A stretch of DNA of 64,000 bases from JABDMH01 sp965223165 (GTDB lineage Bacteria > Bacteroidota > Bacteroidia > Chitinophagales > Saprospiraceae), in the NCBI GenBank assembly GCA_965223165.1, contig CBDCVQ010000016.1, forward strand, positions 124,001-188,000, read 5' to 3'. Positions 8,556-17,424 of the stretch are shown piece after piece; the first letter of the stretch is position 1, and every line of letters starts with the position of its first letter. Below the pieces are notes generated by a model, which saw only the letters and a program-made list of their open reading frames with translations, ran no database searches and was not told the origin of the DNA. The translations under genes were made by a program, and so were the position numbers.

Positions 8556-11500
8556 TCACACATCTATCGATTGGATCAAAGACCAGCATTCTTCGTGGCT
8601 AGTGACTTGTCCATCTGCCCAATATTTTTCGAATGCACAGGGATTGAAATGCAATCTGAGTCGACTAACTATCTCGTCGCGGAATGTCCGCCGTACGGTC
8701 GGGGCTGGTATTTTTCTACGCTCCCGAAACTTGCTTGATGCAGCAAATATGACGAGAGCATCCCTCTGTCGCCCTAAATTTACTAGCAGATGGGCAATCA
8801 ATTCGAGAAAGTCTGTGAGAAACAGGAGAGTATCCCGATTGATGATATCTTCCAGATGGGTTTTGACAGCCTTGTAGCTGCTCACATTGTCCAGAGTTTC
8901 CAGTTCCAGTCTCGATTTGAGATAGTTATATATAGGAGAGTTGTGTCCCTGAATTCCTTCTATTTCGTCATCATTGAGTCGCTGCACCAGATGTTGACCT
9001 AGCTCCTCATCTTCTGTGACCAACGAAATATCCAGTTGCAGCAAGAGACAGTGAACTTTTCCAATTAGGTTACCTGATCCTTCCCATAGCGGCAATCCCC
9101 TTTTAGCGATTACCCCGGCCTCCTCCCAACTTCCCGAATATAGGAGAGTCAAAGCCTTTATGTTCGTCACCCAGGCCAGCAGTTGTCTGTCCTCAATTTG
9201 CTCAAGCGTCCGTTCAGCGGTCTTCAGATTCGCAAGGGACGCTTCATAGTCACCCATATGGGCCAGCGTCCAACCGGCATTTGTTAAGTTGTATGCGTAG
9301 CCTCTGACGTCCCCAATCAGATTTCTAATAGACGCAGCCTCATTGAAATGGTTCAGAGATTTGGGCAGTTTGCCCCTCACGAGCTGCGCCCATCCCAGAT
9401 TACCGTATGACACCGAAATCCCCCGTTTGATACCCAACTTTCTATAAATTTCTAATGCTGTGTGAGAGTAGCTCTCAGATCTTCGATGGTTCTGCTGGTA
9501 ATGTTCTGTCCAGGCCAAATGATTTAGAGCTTCACCTATTCCTTCCTCATAGTGGAGTCTCTTTGCTATTTCGAGGGATTCTTCAAAAATCGAAATGGCA
9601 TCAGGTATCTTCCGAGTGGTCCCGAAGAGAATGCCATAGGCGTTTAGAGCCCGGCAACGAATTGTGGTATTCTTGTTTCTCATCGGTATTTCAAGCACTC
9701 TTCGCAGCCACTGTGATCCTTCCCTCATCATTGCTCGAACGTTCCAATATCGCCAAAACGAAAGAGCGATTTTCAAACCAGTTTCGGAGTCTTCTCTCTG
9801 CTCCATCCAAGACAAGATCGACCTAAGGTTGTCAAGTTCGATCTCTATGATATCGCACCAGCGGCCTTGTTCGGGTCCCGTCAAATGAACTTGAGCTTCT
9901 TCCACCATGTCCTTGTAGAAGTGGGCGTATACGAGCATGACCTTCTCCATCTCCAACGAGTGTTTCAACCTTTCACGACCAAAGGCTTTAATCGTTTCGA
10001 GCATGTAGAATCGTGGTTCACCGTCTTTCTGATCTTCCCTCTGTAATAGACTCTTATCAACTAGGCCAGAAATCTGATCTACTACGTCCAGGTTGGCATA
10101 TCCTTGGAAACATACTGCTTCTGCCGCTTCGAGTGTGCAGCCGCCACTGAACACTGACAACCTCCTGAATATGGTTTGCTCAGCAGGTGCAAGCAGATCG
10201 TAGCTCCACCCGATCGCGTTGGTCAAGGTCCTGTGGCGATCTGGTTGAGCAATCTGGGTGGTGCTCAGAATGTCAAGTTTGCTGGAAAGCCTTTTTAGCA
10301 GGGCCTGAGGTGAGAAAAGCTTCATACGTGCAGCAGCCAATTCCAGCGCCAAGGGAAGACCGTCCAATCGTCTGCATAGTGCTGAGACATGAGCCTTATT
10401 GTCCTCTGTTAGTGCGAAATCTGGTCTGACGGCCTGCGTCCGGTTGATGAATAATTCGACTGATGGAAACACGGTCAGTTCCTTGACCGTATGCTCCTTT
10501 TGCCTCTCCGGAAGGCCCAATTGTGAAAGGCTGTACTCGATCTCACCTGACACGTTCAACACCACCCGACTCGTAACAATGATCGTCAAATTTACGCAAG
10601 CGAGAAGTAAGTCCCTGATCCTTTCAGTAGCTCCCAATACGTGTTCGAAGTTGTCAAGGATCAGCAAGAATTCTTGATCTCGGATGAATTGGATTAGGCT
10701 GACGAGCGTTTCCTTAGTTGGGTCCTGTGAAATTCGCAGAATTTGGGCGATCTTTGGAATTACATCTTCCGCTATCTGGACCGGAGCAAGCTCCACGAAG
10801 TAGGCTCCATGCCGATAGGTATGACCATATCGGATCTGAATTTCTGAGGCAAGTCTTGACTTCCCAGTTCCTCCCGTGCCCGTTATTGTCAGCAGCCGGG
10901 TCCCGTCCAGGATCTTGACGATTTCTTTAATTTCTATATGTCTGCCGATAAATCGATCTAATGATCTGGGGATCCCCGCAATACGCCTATTTTTCTTGAG
11001 ATACTCTGATGGGGTGCAGCCGAATCTCTCATGAAAACACTTGCTGAAATAGGACAGATTGTCAAAGCCAACGGTGTAGGCCGCCTCAGAAACATTGCCG
11101 TCACCGCTATGTAGAAGGGCAGCCGCTCTTCGCAACCTGGCTTCGCGAATGAAGTTACTCGGCGAAAATCCGGTGTTTCGAGTTAACTTTCGATAGAGCT
11201 GGGGTCGACTTACACCCAGTTCGCGCGACAAAAAAGAGACCGAAAGTTTGCGATTGGCCATGTTGCTATCGATCATATTGAGGACCCTATTCATAAACGC
11301 TTCATCCCGAGACGCCATCTCCTCACTAGCTTGATGTCCCGATTGTGCCTGGAGAGGATGATCAGATAGGTCAGGTATTGATAATCCCTCGGCTACCAGT
11401 GCAAAAACTGTTACAGGAGCGGCAATGTTTTTAAAATTGAAGGTGCCAAGAGTGCAGGTTTTGATTGATTTGATACTTTTGATATTCGAGACTGCGCTGC

Positions 11501-11882
11501 CAGATAAAAGAACTGAATTCTTCCCTGCCAGTTGTTCAAGTCTTGCCGTTAGATTGACCCCATCTCCTAAGACATCCCGCTCCCTGACAATCAGTTCCCC
11601 GCTGTGGATGGCAATCTTCAGAAATAGATTCTTCTCGTTACGCACCGCCCTTTGGATCTCGCGGGCGCATATGACGGCATCCAACACACTGTCGAATAGA
11701 ATAATTACACCATCGCCTACCTCCTTTACCCATTTGCCCCGATGCTTGTGCACCAGCGCTTTTTGAATCTGGATGCTCTTATTCAGCAATTCCATCGCAC
11801 CATCTTCATCCGCACCCATTAGTGCACTGTAGCCGACGATGTCGGTGAACATGATTGCTGCTAGCTGGCGGGATGACTCCAT
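8556..11882 (-). CDS. Nucleotide cyclase / AraC HTH / STAND ATPase / TPR fusion regulator
   Basis: A 1108-residue cytosolic multidomain signalling protein. Residues ~5-165 are a class III nucleotide cyclase: metal Asp14 (FTDIVGYS) and Asp57 (EVGDG), base-contacting Lys53 and Asp103, and Asn110 and Arg114 in GDGVNLTAR. All catalytic positions are intact, and the Lys/Asp pair points to ATP as substrate. Residues ~195-298 are an AraC-type double HTH (LSRELGVSRPQLYRKL, then AYTVGFDNLSYFSK). Residues ~305-560 are an NB-ARC/STAND ATPase with P-loop GTGGTGKS (335-342) and Walker B LLILDNFEH. The rest is TPR-like helical repeats (for example NHLAWTEHYQQ, NLGWAQLVRGK). No signal peptide or membrane segment is visible. 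A cyclase fused directly to a DNA-binding domain is unusual. Confidence 0.85.
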   Translation of the reverse strand: MESSRQLAAIMFTDIVGYSALMGADEDGAMELLNKSIQIQKALVHKHRGKWVKEVGDGVIILFDSVLDAVICAREIQRAVRNEKNLFLKIAIHSGELIVRERDVLGDGVNLTARLEQLAGKNSVLLSGSAVSNIKSIKSIKTCTLGTFNFKNIAAPVTVFALVAEGLSIPDLSDHPLQAQSGHQASEEMASRDEAFMNRVLNMIDSNMANRKLSVSFLSRELGVSRPQLYRKLTRNTGFSPSNFIREARLRRAAALLHSGDGNVSEAAYTVGFDNLSYFSKCFHERFGCTPSEYLKKNRRIAGIPRSLDRFIGRHIEIKEIVKILDGTRLLTITGTGGTGKSRLASEIQIRYGHTYRHGAYFVELAPVQIAEDVIPKIAQILRISQDPTKETLVSLIQFIRDQEFLLILDNFEHVLGATERIRDLLLACVNLTIIVTSRVVLNVSGEIEYSLSQLGLPERQKEHTVKELTVFPSVELFINRTQAVRPDFALTEDNKAHVSALCRRLDGLPLALELAAARMKLFSPQALLKRLSSKLDILSTTQIAQPDRHRTLTNAIGWSYDLLAPAEQTIFRRLSVFSGGCTLEAAEAVCFQGYANLDVVDQISGLVDKSLLQREDQKDGEPRFYMLETIKAFGRERLKHSLEMEKVMLVYAHFYKDMVEEAQVHLTGPEQGRWCDIIEIELDNLRSILSWMEQREDSETGLKIALSFWRYWNVRAMMREGSQWLRRVLEIPMRNKNTTIRCRALNAYGILFGTTRKIPDAISIFEESLEIAKRLHYEEGIGEALNHLAWTEHYQQNHRRSESYSHTALEIYRKLGIKRGISVSYGNLGWAQLVRGKLPKSLNHFNEAASIRNLIGDVRGYAYNLTNAGWTLAHMGDYEASLANLKTAERTLEQIEDRQLLAWVTNIKALTLLYSGSWEEAGVIAKRGLPLWEGSGNLIGKVHCLLLQLDISLVTEDEELGQHLVQRLNDDEIEGIQGHNSPIYNYLKSRLELETLDNVSSYKAVKTHLEDIINRDTLLFLTDFLELIAHLLVNLGRQRDALVIFAASSKFRERRKIPAPTVRRTFRDEIVSRLRLHFNPCAFEKYWADGQVTSHEECWSLIQSIDV

Positions 11883-12347
11883 TGAGAGACAGTTTGAGTC
11901 TTCTAAAGCTACGAAGATCTAGGCTAGGGATCACATCAGTGGTTTGCAATGCAAGGAAGCCTATTAAATTAGGTTGTAAATACGCTTTTTACATCTACAT
12001 ATGAAGGTGTTTAAGAGAATCGGGACGATTGCCAGATCAGCGACCCAATGTGACATGGGAGACTACAGGCCTTCATTCTTGAGAATGCTGACAACAGCTA
12101 CCGGTGCACTTTAGACATTTCGGTATTAATGGGAAAAATCTCGGGCTATATGGTTGGCATGTGTCATGGCGACGACTAGTGGAAGGAACTACCTCAGCTT
12201 CTCTATTTGAGACTCCATGGTACGAAGGTAATTGCGTAAAGGATTAGCCTACGTATTATAATGGACAGGGCACGCGTCATGCTCGCCAATCTAAACTTGA
12301 TCGAAGGTAATATTGGCAAGTCCATAGGCTTTCTTTAAATTCATTGA
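11883..12347. other. Shared intergenic region between two divergent regulators
   Basis: 465 bp between the start codons of the cyclase-AraC-STAND gene (minus) and the DUF4242-AraC gene (plus). No ORF, RNA gene or repeat is recognisable. The length and divergent arrangement make it the likely site of control for both genes, possibly by their own AraC domains, but no clear operator was identified by eye. Confidence 0.5.
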
Positions 12348-13409
12348 ATGCCAATATTTATCGACTACCACCAACTCCCCGAGGGCTTGACTATTCGCGA
12401 CGTGAGGGAAGCCCATAAATCTGACTTGGAGAAGCAGGAAAAATATGGAGTGAAATTCCTTCAATATTGGGTTAATGAGAAGGCCTCCACTGTGTTTTGT
12501 CTTATCGAGGGACCGAATAAACAAGCTTGCGTGGATTGTCACTTGGAATCGCACGGGAATACACCTTGCAATATTCAGGAAGTCGAAACGGGAATAGTGG
12601 AACTAATGATGGGCGGTGACCTTCCCGTAGATCAGCATCATATGACCTTAGGGGCTAATGGGCAAGCAGACTCTTCACTTAGGATTATAATGGTGGCTCA
12701 GTGTCGAGATGCCCTAAAAATGGATTCCTCGGCTTCAACTAAGGACATCCTAATTCCCACTGTAAGAGCCTCAGCGGGTCGTCCGGTAGAGCTTACTGCT
12801 GGTGGAGCATTGGTGGCCGTGTTTGATGCTGTGGTAGCCGCTTTTGAATGCATCGGGCAGATTAATCAGAAGCTAGTAGATCTATCTTCCGAGGGGGGAG
12901 ACCGGACCAGATTTGCCCTGTATTGCGGTCAGCCACTCACTTACCAAGGTGGTTTTTTTGAGCAGGCTATATATCGTGCCACCGTCCTGCATCAGATAGC
13001 AGAATCTGGTCAACTAGTGATATCTAATAGCTTGAGATACTTGATGAATCCACAGCTTGCCCGCAGTACTAACTCCAAGCTGAAATTGTTGAGCGAGTTA
13101 GATGAGAAGTTCATTGTTGAACTATTTCAGCTAGTTGAGCATAATCTCGACTCCTCCCAGCTAGACATATTTTTCCTGACAAGGCATCTGGGTATCAGCC
13201 GTACTCAGCTATATCGAAGAATTACGAGGCTTACTGGAGAGACGCCCAACCAATTAATACGATCTATTCGAATGAAGAAAGCACTGAATCTAATTCGAAA
13301 CAGGGCGGGAAACATCACTTACATATCTCAGGAAGTAGGTTATTCCAATCCAAGCTATTTCAGTCGGGTGTTTAGGGAGACATTTGGAGTTGCTCCATCT
13401 GAGGTATGA
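12348..13409 (+). CDS. DUF4242 / degenerate cyclase-like / AraC HTH regulator
   Basis: A 353-residue predicted transcription factor. Residues 1-82 match the DUF4242 (SCO4226, nickel-binding) family: KYGVKFLQYWVNEKASTVFC, then a His-containing segment CHLESHG. Residues ~110-233 align by eye with the cyclase domain of the neighbouring 1108-residue protein (block around VAVFD and the stretch ending HQIAESGQLVIS), yet every catalytic position is lost: Gln118, Leu149, Gly153, Gly202, Tyr209 and Val213 replace the metal, base and ribose contacts. Residues ~253-353 are a C-terminal AraC HTH (LGISRTQLYRRITRLTGETP, VGYSNPSYFSRVFRETFG). It is divergent from the cyclase-AraC gene. Likely an input-sensing regulator; the ligand is unknown. 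Confidence 0.8.
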   Translation: MPIFIDYHQLPEGLTIRDVREAHKSDLEKQEKYGVKFLQYWVNEKASTVFCLIEGPNKQACVDCHLESHGNTPCNIQEVETGIVELMMGGDLPVDQHHMTLGANGQADSSLRIIMVAQCRDALKMDSSASTKDILIPTVRASAGRPVELTAGGALVAVFDAVVAAFECIGQINQKLVDLSSEGGDRTRFALYCGQPLTYQGGFFEQAIYRATVLHQIAESGQLVISNSLRYLMNPQLARSTNSKLKLLSELDEKFIVELFQLVEHNLDSSQLDIFFLTRHLGISRTQLYRRITRLTGETPNQLIRSIRMKKALNLIRNRAGNITYISQEVGYSNPSYFSRVFRETFGVAPSEV

Positions 13410-13518
13410 CCCTATCCGCAGGGTACAGATTTAATGGTATTTGGTACGATGCTGGTGGATGTAGTCTCAGATGAACCATTAATTTGATGGAATTATGGTA
13501 AACGTAACCTGATGACTT

Positions 13519-13896
13519 ATGAGTAAAACACCAGCAGAGCCAGCTAGCCTCTATGAAAGATTGGGAGGAGCCAGCGGCGTTAGAAAGATTGTTAGCGATA
13601 TCTTGGATAAAAACCTAAGCAACCCCAGCATTGGTCACTATTTCAAGGATGTCGACATGCCAAAACTAAAGCAATCTGTGTTTGAATTCTTCTCGATGGG
13701 AACAGGAGGGCCACACCAGTATAGTGGCAAGGATATGGTGGCAGCACATCAAGGACTGAACATAAGTAACTCGGATTTCGACCAGGGAAATGATGACACT
13801 ATCGCAGCTTTGAAGGAAAGCGGAGTCGATGATGAGTTGATTGAAGATGTGATGAAGATACTCGAGTCCATGAGGGCTGACATTGTTGGGAAATAA
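13519..13896 (+). CDS. Group I truncated haemoglobin
   Basis: Small haem protein of the 2-on-2 globin fold, in bacteria linked to nitric oxide dioxygenation or oxygen binding. The 125-residue product has the opening SLYERLGGASGVRKIV, the GGPHQYSGKDM loop and the F-helix MVAAHQGLNIS with the proximal His77. Length and order fit the N-type (trHbN) group. It follows the DUF4242-AraC regulator by about 110 bp on the same strand, so that regulator may control it; this is inferred from position only. Confidence 0.93.
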   Translation: MSKTPAEPASLYERLGGASGVRKIVSDILDKNLSNPSIGHYFKDVDMPKLKQSVFEFFSMGTGGPHQYSGKDMVAAHQGLNISNSDFDQGNDDTIAALKESGVDDELIEDVMKILESMRADIVGK

Positions 13897-14241
13897 GGGC
13901 AATCCTGGCAAATACCACGGCAGCACTATTGGCTAGAGAGCATACATCGACGGAAGCTACCTGCCCTTTGTGATGCTATCAGTCACCTGTCTTTATTGTA
14001 AAACTGGTTGACCCGTTTTGCCCTGATATTTCATCGTCCTGGATCTATTGAGTGACTTAAATGGAGTTGTCTTCTCCAGAGAAAATCATGTGACAGTTCC
14101 ATGAATGCGCAGAGGAACTATCGCTTGCTCATGATCGCGATGTCATGCTGGAATGGGCCAAGGAAGAAGCTAACAGGCCCTAGTTACCAGTCTCAACCAC
14201 CCACAAGGAAAACTGAACACTTTGCAGTAGCCTACCAACCC
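13897..14241. other. Intergenic region without recognised gene
   Basis: 345 bp between the truncated haemoglobin and the convergent amidohydrolase. Short open frames exist but have no initiation context or family resemblance. No terminator with a clear T-run was seen. Confidence 0.5.
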
Positions 14242-15831
14242 TCAAGGCTTGATGACCCTTTCTCCTGGCTGCATGATCTCAAAGTCCTCTTCCGCCTTCT
14301 TCTCTGCCACCATGCGACGTACATCTTCCAACAGTTGCTTGGCGTCGTAGATGATCCCATCTTTTACGGTGTAGGTGACGCCACCTACTCGCACAATCTC
14401 ATCATCCTTCGTCAGCTTAATCGCTCCAGTGCCATAAAGGACCTTTAGGTTCTGCAGTGGATTTTCCTCGAGAATGACAAAATCGGCCTTCTTACCCACC
14501 TGGACGGTGCCGATCTGGTCTTCCATGCCGAGGGCTTGCGCTCCCTTTAAGGTCGCAGACTGGATCACCTCCAACGGATGAAACCCCGCTTCTCTAAGGA
14601 GTTCCAACTCCCGCACATAGGCAAAGCCATAGAGCTGAAATATGAAGCCGGAGTCTGAGCCGGTGGTGACTCGACCTCCACGATTCTTGTATTCATTGAT
14701 GAAGGTCATCCACAGCTGATAGTTTCTCCGCCAATCCACCTCTTCCTCGGTACCCCAAAAGTGCCAATACGAGCCATGGCTGATCTTGCTGGGCATATAG
14801 AAGCGCCAGAGTGAGGGCATGGTGTAATCTTCATGCCACTCCGCTCGACGTGCCCGATGCAAATCCCGGCTGGCCTCGTAGATATTGAAGGTGGGATCGA
14901 GGGTGAAGTCCAGGGCCAAAAGCTCATCCATCACCTTGTTCCAGTGGTCGGAGAAGGGCTTTGCGGCTTGCCTCCACAGCCTGCCCGCTTCGGCAAATCG
15001 GTGCTGCTCGTTTTGGTAGTTGTAGTCCAACGGATAGTCTTGCACCGTGCGATCAACAAACAGGGCCTCGGGCAGTCCATACCAGTGCTCCATCGAAGTC
15101 AAGCCCGCCCGAGCGGAGTGGAGCACATTCCACTGACCGACGTCCATCTGTGCGTGATGGCAGGCAGATCTCAGTCCGAGCTTTTTGTTCTCGTCCAGGG
15201 CGGCGGCCATAATCTCTGGTGGAGCGCCAAAAAACTTAATGCCATCGGCACCCTTGGCGGCGTTGTCTCGTACCCACGTACGTGCCTCATCCGCGGTGGC
15301 TACTTCTGCGCCCTGGCCAAACACCGTGTAGGCTTGGATGCGGGGTGCGGTAATCTCGTTTCGTGTGCTCTTGATCTTGTGGTCCAACACCCAGTCCAAT
15401 CCATTGCCACACGCTGGATCACGTACGGTGGTGATACCGTGACCCATCCAAAGTTTAAAGACATATTCGGCATCGGCTCCTTGCGATTCACCGCCAATGT
15501 GGCCGTGCATGTCCACAAAACCCGGAAGGAGATACATACCCTCACAGTCAATCTCATGACCTCCTTCCGCCAACTGAGGACGTTTCTCCTCGTCGATCTC
15601 CACGCCGGGGTAACCGACCACAGCGATCTTCGTGATGATGTCGTTTTCGACCACGATGTCGATGGGTCCCCGGGGCGGAGCTCCATTGCCATTGATGAGG
15701 GTGACTCCTCGGATAATCAACTGAGACCAGGGCCCCTCACCGCGATAGCGCTCCGGAGCTTCTTTTACCTGTGCATCCGCAAAAAGCGCAGAAAAGAATA
15801 GTACGATGGCTAGAGTAGTTGAACGAATCAT
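14242..15831 (-). CDS. Secreted amidohydrolase family protein
   Basis: Exported metal-dependent hydrolase of the amidohydrolase superfamily. The 529-residue product has a Sec signal peptide (hydrophobic 6-17, probable cleavage after ADA at residue 20). The TIM-barrel metal site shows VDMHGH (His109 and His111) at the end of strand 1, a possible carbamylated lysine in DGIKFFG, histidines in SACHHAQM and the late Asp in TTGSDSG. The composite beta-sandwich domain resumes near VGKKADFVILEENP. This resembles the imidazolonepropionase-like or prolidase-like exported amidohydrolases of Bacteroidota. The exact substrate is not predictable. Confidence 0.85.
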   Translation of the reverse strand: MIRSTTLAIVLFFSALFADAQVKEAPERYRGEGPWSQLIIRGVTLINGNGAPPRGPIDIVVENDIITKIAVVGYPGVEIDEEKRPQLAEGGHEIDCEGMYLLPGFVDMHGHIGGESQGADAEYVFKLWMGHGITTVRDPACGNGLDWVLDHKIKSTRNEITAPRIQAYTVFGQGAEVATADEARTWVRDNAAKGADGIKFFGAPPEIMAAALDENKKLGLRSACHHAQMDVGQWNVLHSARAGLTSMEHWYGLPEALFVDRTVQDYPLDYNYQNEQHRFAEAGRLWRQAAKPFSDHWNKVMDELLALDFTLDPTFNIYEASRDLHRARRAEWHEDYTMPSLWRFYMPSKISHGSYWHFWGTEEEVDWRRNYQLWMTFINEYKNRGGRVTTGSDSGFIFQLYGFAYVRELELLREAGFHPLEVIQSATLKGAQALGMEDQIGTVQVGKKADFVILEENPLQNLKVLYGTGAIKLTKDDEIVRVGGVTYTVKDGIIYDAKQLLEDVRRMVAEKKAEEDFEIMQPGERVIKP

Positions 15832-15902
15832 AGGAAAACAGCAGCTTTAGTTGTCGAATGTGGGAGGGCCGGTGTCGCCCCAGCTCCCATGGGTAATTTA
15901 GT

Positions 15903-15910
15903 TAATTTTG
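15903..15910 (+). promoter_or_regulatory. Probable -7 element
   Basis: TAATTTTG fits TAnnTTTG. A transcript starting about 7 bp downstream would begin near 15917, which supports initiation of the following DinB gene at 15937 rather than at the upstream in-frame ATG at 15889. No clear -33 element is seen. Confidence 0.35.
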
Positions 15911-15936
15911 AAAGACAGCCCTCAATTTGGCAAAGG

Positions 15937-16470
15937 ATGATACGGGACAAGCTACTGAAGCAGATCGGCCAATTGGATGCCGACTTGGATGAATTATTGC
16001 AGGACTTGCAATCGTATGATGCGGAGGCGCTCAATGCCAAGCCGGCACCATCCGTGTGGTCGCCCTTACAGGTGCTACACCACATGCGAATTTCGGAGCA
16101 GAGATCGCTGGACTATGTCGAAAAGAAGCTGAGCTATGACCCCCATTTGCGTAAGAGTGGACTGGTACCGTCTATGCGTTCGTGGGCGTTGTCCTTGGCA
16201 CTCGTGTCCCCGTTCAAGTTTAAGCCTGCCCCTGGTACAGGAGACGATGCCATTCCGGGCAGCGGGAGCCTGCAGGAATTGAGCGAGACCTGGCGAGCCC
16301 ATCGGAAGCATATGAGGCAATATGTGCAGGGGCTGGATTCAAAGTGGTTGGATAAAGCCGTCTACAAGCATCCGTTTGTCGGCAGGCTGGATCTGCAGCA
16401 AATGTTGCTATTTTTTGCGCAGCATTTTGCCCGCCATCGCAAACAGTTGTACGGCCGGCTCGGCGGCTAG
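15937..16470 (+). CDS. DinB family protein
   Basis: Second DinB-superfamily protein in the window, 177 residues from the ATG at 15937 or 193 from an in-frame ATG at 15889. It has the first helix IGQLDADLDELLQ, the metal-site segment SPLQVLHHMRISEQ and the C-terminal FFAQHFARHRKQL, giving the three-histidine arrangement of the fold. The substrate is unknown. It lies 55 bp upstream of deoC on the same strand and could be cotranscribed with it. It shows little similarity to the DinB protein at 6.6 kb beyond the fold motifs. Confidence 0.75.
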   Translation: MIRDKLLKQIGQLDADLDELLQDLQSYDAEALNAKPAPSVWSPLQVLHHMRISEQRSLDYVEKKLSYDPHLRKSGLVPSMRSWALSLALVSPFKFKPAPGTGDDAIPGSGSLQELSETWRAHRKHMRQYVQGLDSKWLDKAVYKHPFVGRLDLQQMLLFFAQHFARHRKQLYGRLGG

Positions 16471-16525
16471 TGGGGATGGCATCAAAGTTGCTGCTCGTTG
16501 CGTAGACATTAAGGCTAATCGCCAT

Positions 16526-17422
16526 ATGAGGGTAGAGAAAATAGAATCACCGACGATCGACCAAGTGGGGGTAGAGGAAAGGGTGCGACGACTGCAGGGG
16601 CGTAGCATCAAGAAGGCGGCCAAGATCCATGGGCTAAAACTGACCCTCAGCATGATTGATCTGACGACCCTGGAGGGGCAGGATACACCGGGCAAGGTAA
16701 AGCAGTTGTGTACGAAAGCCCTCCACCTCCATGACAAGTATCCTAATCTGCCGCATGTGGCAGCCGTCTGTGTTTACCCTTCGCTCGTGTCGGTGGCCAA
16801 AAAGCGGCTGAAGGGGAGTGAGATCCAAGTGGCCTCGGTGGCCACCGCCTTTCCCAGTGGACAGTCCGCTCAGCGGGTGAAGGTCGATGAGACCAGGTAC
16901 GCCGTTGATCTGGGCGCCGATGAGATCGACATGGTGATTTCACGAGGGGAGTTTCTTCGCGGCAATCTCAACTATGTCTTCGATGAGATTGCGGCTGTCA
17001 AGGAAGCGTGCGGCAAGGCACATCTCAAGGTGATACTAGAAACGGGCGAATTGGTCACCTTGGACAATGTGCGTAAGGCCAGCGATTTGGCCATGCACGC
17101 GGGAGCGGACTTCATCAAGACGAGCACAGGCAAGGTCAAGCCTGCGGCCACACTGCCCGTGACCCTAGTGATGTTAGAGGCGATCCGGGACTTCTACTAT
17201 GACACGGGCCGCCGGATTGGTATGAAGCCGGCGGGCGGCATTCGGACGGCGAAGTTGGCCCTGCAGTACCTGGTCGTACTGCGTGAGACGCTCGGTGAGG
17301 CATGGATGACCAAGGATCTCTTTCGTTTTGGCGCCAGCAGCCTGGCCAACGACGTACTGATGCAACTGGAGAAGCAACGCACCGGCGTATACCAATCCAT
17401 CGATTACTTCTCAAAAGACTAG
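16526..17422 (+). CDS. deoC: Deoxyribose-phosphate aldolase
   Basis: Cleaves 2-deoxyribose-5-phosphate to glyceraldehyde-3-phosphate and acetaldehyde in nucleoside breakdown, cytosolic. The 298-residue TIM barrel has the Schiff-base Lys198 in GADFIKTSTGK, the second active-site Lys234 in MKPAGGIRT and the acid/base Asp135 in DEIDMV. The ATG at 16526 was chosen; the frame is open further upstream but that part overlaps the DinB gene and lacks domain content. An aldehyde dehydrogenase starts 2 bp after the stop, so the two are certainly in one operon and the acetaldehyde can be handed on. It is longer than the E. coli enzyme by an N-terminal extension. Confidence 0.96.
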   Translation: MRVEKIESPTIDQVGVEERVRRLQGRSIKKAAKIHGLKLTLSMIDLTTLEGQDTPGKVKQLCTKALHLHDKYPNLPHVAAVCVYPSLVSVAKKRLKGSEIQVASVATAFPSGQSAQRVKVDETRYAVDLGADEIDMVISRGEFLRGNLNYVFDEIAAVKEACGKAHLKVILETGELVTLDNVRKASDLAMHAGADFIKTSTGKVKPAATLPVTLVMLEAIRDFYYDTGRRIGMKPAGGIRTAKLALQYLVVLRETLGEAWMTKDLFRFGASSLANDVLMQLEKQRTGVYQSIDYFSKD

Positions 17423-17424
17423 TT

